Below are positions 14,977 to 16,902 of a DNA stretch of 16,902 bases, piece after piece. Source of the DNA: CAZXDS01 sp964639525 (GTDB taxonomy: Bacteria; Bacteroidota; Ignavibacteria; Ignavibacteriales; Melioribacteraceae); NCBI GenBank assembly GCA_964639525.1, contig CAZXDS010000058.1, positions 1 through 16,902 on the forward strand. The letters are read 5' to 3'. The position numbers and the translations under genes are program-made. The stretch's first letter is position 1. The number at the start of each line of letters is the position of its first letter. The notes beneath the pieces were generated by a model, which was given only the letters and a program-made list of their open reading frames with translations, did not search any database and was not told the origin of the DNA.

Positions 14977-16770
14977 CTAATCGTCAATTTGAAGAACAGC
15001 AAGAAATGCTTCCTGTGGAATTTGGACATTTCCTACTTGTTTCATTCTTTTTTTACCTTCTTTTTGTTTTTCCAAAAGTTTTCTTTTTCTTGTTATATCA
15101 CCGCCATAACACTTAGCAAGCACATTTTTCCTTAATGCCTTTATGTTTGTTCGCGAAATAACTTTTGAACCCACCGCAGCCTGTACAGCAATTTCAAACA
15201 TTTGACGCGGAATAAGCTCTTTAAGTTTGCTGGAAACTTTGCTTCCCCAATAATAAGCTTTATCCTTATGAACAATAACTGAAAGTGCATCAACAGTATC
15301 ACCGTTAAGCATAATATCTAGTTTAACCAGCTCGGACTTTCGATAGCCAATATATTCATAGTCGAAAGATGCATATCCGCGAGTTATAGATTTAAGTTTA
15401 TCATAAAAATCGAATATAATTTCTGATAACGGAAACTCGAATTCCAAATCGGCTCGGGTAGGGTCTATGTATGTTGTGTTTTTGTAAATCCCTCGCTTCT
15501 CCATTGAAAGCTTCATAATATTACCTACATAAGTACTCGGTGTAACAATCTGAGCTTTAATGTAAGGTTCCTCTACATATTCAATCTCTGCAACCGTTGG
15601 CATCATTGCAGGATTATCCACAATAATTAATGAACCATCCTTTTTATAAATTTGATATTCAACATTAGGCAAGGTAGTAACTATGTTTTGATCATATTCG
15701 CGTTCTAAACGTTCCTGAACAATTTCCATATGCAGCATTCCAAGAAAACCACAACGAAATCCAAAGCCCAGCGCCGTAGAAGTTTCAGGGGTAAAAACCA
15801 ATGCAGAATCATTGAGTTGCAACTTATCCAGCGAATCACGTAGTACTTCAAAATCTTCAGAATTGCTTGGATACAATCCACTATAAACCATCGGTTTTAT
15901 TTCCTGATAACCCGGAAGCTGTTTATCAGTACCGTTCTTAACATGTGTTACAGTGTCACCAACTTTAGTATCGTGAACATCTTTTATACCCGCAATTAAA
16001 TATCCTACATCTCCCGCTTCAATTTTAGTCGTCTTAATTCTTGATAATCCAAGGATTCCAACTTCTTCAGCAAGATAATTTTTACTATTCTCAAAAAATT
16101 TGATTGCATCTTTTTCCATGAGTATTCCATTAACGACACGAACATATGCAATCGCACCGCGGTAAGCGTCAAAAACCGAATCAAAAATAAGTGCTTGTAA
16201 AGGTGCCTCTTTATCGCCTGTAGGTGAAGGTACTTTATTTACTATAGCTTCAAGAATATCGTTTATTCCCGCCCTAGTTTTAGCACTGGCAAGAATAATT
16301 TCAGATTCATCGCAACCTATTAGGTCTATTATCTGTCCTTTTACTACGTCAATCATAGCACTGGGTAAATCAATTTTATTTATAACCGGAATGATTTCCA
16401 GACCGGCATCAATTGCAAGATAAAGATTACTGATAGTTTGTGCTTCAACACCTTGTGCGGCATCAACTACAAGAATTGCTCCTTCACAGGCATTAAGCGA
16501 GCGTGAAACTTCGTAGGAAAAATCTACATGCCCGGGAGTATCTATTAAATTTAATATATATTTATTTTTATCCGAAGCAACATATTGCATTTGTATTGCG
16601 TGTGATTTAATTGTTATTCCGCGTTCCCGCTCAAGTTCCATATCATCAAGCAATTGGGATTTTGCTTCCCTTTTACTCACAGTACTGGTTATCTCAAGCA
16701 ATCCGTCTGCAATAGTAGATTTACCGTGATCTATATGTGCAACAATGCAAAAATTTCTAATATTTTTCAT
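14977..16770 (-). CDS. lepA: Elongation factor 4 (LepA GTPase)
   Basis: LepA/EF4 is a ribosome-associated translational GTPase implicated in back-translocation and in 30S biogenesis. The 597-residue length is typical. G motifs are AHIDHGKST (11-19), the switch I RERGITIK (48-55), DTPGHVDF (77-84) and NKID (131-134). Domain II, the EF-G-like domains III and V (for example GFRCGFLGMLHMEI) and the LepA-specific C-terminal domain follow. The protein ends near GKKRMKQVGNVQIPQEAF, the conserved C-terminal signature. EF-G is longer and lacks this tail. It is the first visible gene of the lepA-lepB-protease group. The ATG has no Shine-Dalgarno site; the start is set by the conserved KNIRNFCIVAHIDHGK. 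Confidence 0.97.
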   Translation of the reverse strand: MKNIRNFCIVAHIDHGKSTIADGLLEITSTVSKREAKSQLLDDMELERERGITIKSHAIQMQYVASDKNKYILNLIDTPGHVDFSYEVSRSLNACEGAILVVDAAQGVEAQTISNLYLAIDAGLEIIPVINKIDLPSAMIDVVKGQIIDLIGCDESEIILASAKTRAGINDILEAIVNKVPSPTGDKEAPLQALIFDSVFDAYRGAIAYVRVVNGILMEKDAIKFFENSKNYLAEEVGILGLSRIKTTKIEAGDVGYLIAGIKDVHDTKVGDTVTHVKNGTDKQLPGYQEIKPMVYSGLYPSNSEDFEVLRDSLDKLQLNDSALVFTPETSTALGFGFRCGFLGMLHMEIVQERLEREYDQNIVTTLPNVEYQIYKKDGSLIIVDNPAMMPTVAEIEYVEEPYIKAQIVTPSTYVGNIMKLSMEKRGIYKNTTYIDPTRADLEFEFPLSEIIFDFYDKLKSITRGYASFDYEYIGYRKSELVKLDIMLNGDTVDALSVIVHKDKAYYWGSKVSSKLKELIPRQMFEIAVQAAVGSKVISRTNIKALRKNVLAKCYGGDITRKRKLLEKQKEGKKRMKQVGNVQIPQEAFLAVLQIDD

Positions 16771-16902
16771 AAATAAGTATTAATAATTTAACTTATTAAT
16801 ATATTGATTGTGCAAGACAATTGATAGTCTTGAAATCGAAACCGGCAATTCAGAGTCAAATAATACAGTTTTCAATATTAAATTGTTGTTGTAGAACAAA
16901 CT
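16771..16902. other. Upstream region of lepA with overlapping inverted repeats
   Basis: No gene is visible in these 132 bases. Near the lepA start, ATTAATAA (16779-16786) can pair with TTATTAAT (16793-16800), while AATAAGT (16772-16778) can instead pair with ACTTATT (16791-16797). Farther out, CAAGAC (16813-16818) and GTCTTG (16827-16832) form a 6-bp stem. On the minus strand TTGCAC followed 18 nt later by TTAAAT is a weak promoter candidate for lepA. Confidence 0.45.

Overview
The window is an AT-rich, gene-dense stretch of chromosome. It holds eleven complete protein genes and the first 41 codons of a twelfth (glmS) cut by the left edge. I see no tRNA, rRNA, CRISPR array, transposase or prophage gene. 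The best taxonomic clue is the secreted subtilisin-like protease at 11953-13941. It begins with a signal peptide and ends in a ~90-residue domain with a FPNPF motif and a GIYIYVI-type ending, which is the type IX secretion sorting domain of the Bacteroidota/Ignavibacteriota/Chlorobiota (FCB) group. The style of this domain, together with good Shine-Dalgarno sites in front of only a few genes, suggests an Ignavibacteria-like organism. That placement is inference.

Layout. (1) 1-1189, minus strand: a ROK-family sugar kinase followed by glmS, a possible amino-sugar/hexose unit. (2) 1370-5189, plus strand: a tight cluster of rsmA (16S rRNA dimethyltransferase, TTG start), mgtE (Mg2+ channel), a PAP2-type membrane phosphatase/transferase and ubiE/menG (menaquinone methyltransferase). 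Junctions are a 1-base overlap, 3 nt and 8 nt. (3) 5200-7169, minus strand, converging on ubiE: an MtaD/deoxyadenosine-deaminase-like amidohydrolase followed by rdgB (dITP/XTP pyrophosphatase), both handling purine by-products. (4) 7170-7561: a 392-base gap with palindromes, an imperfect direct repeat and the likely uvrA terminator. (5) 7562-10393, minus strand: uvrA, divergent from a YigZ/IMPACT-family gene (10476-11114, plus). (6) 11115-11439: a 325-base gap leading to an Rrf2/IscR-like regulator, with a TTGACA box and a 27-bp dyad that looks like its operator. (7) A large hairpin separates the regulator from the convergent minus-strand group lepA - lepB - T9SS-type subtilase (16770 down to 11953).

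Most of the content is housekeeping: translation (rsmA, lepA), DNA repair (uvrA), nucleotide-pool cleaning (rdgB, amidohydrolase), quinone synthesis (ubiE) and protein export (lepB, with a protease carrying an export signal as its neighbour). I did not find a new multigene system. The points worth a second look are the ROK kinase that has lost the family's zinc-binding cysteines, the Rrf2 regulator with its own candidate operator but no Fe-S genes beside it, the palindromes and direct repeat between mtaD and uvrA, and the PAP2 gene embedded in the rsmA-ubiE cluster.
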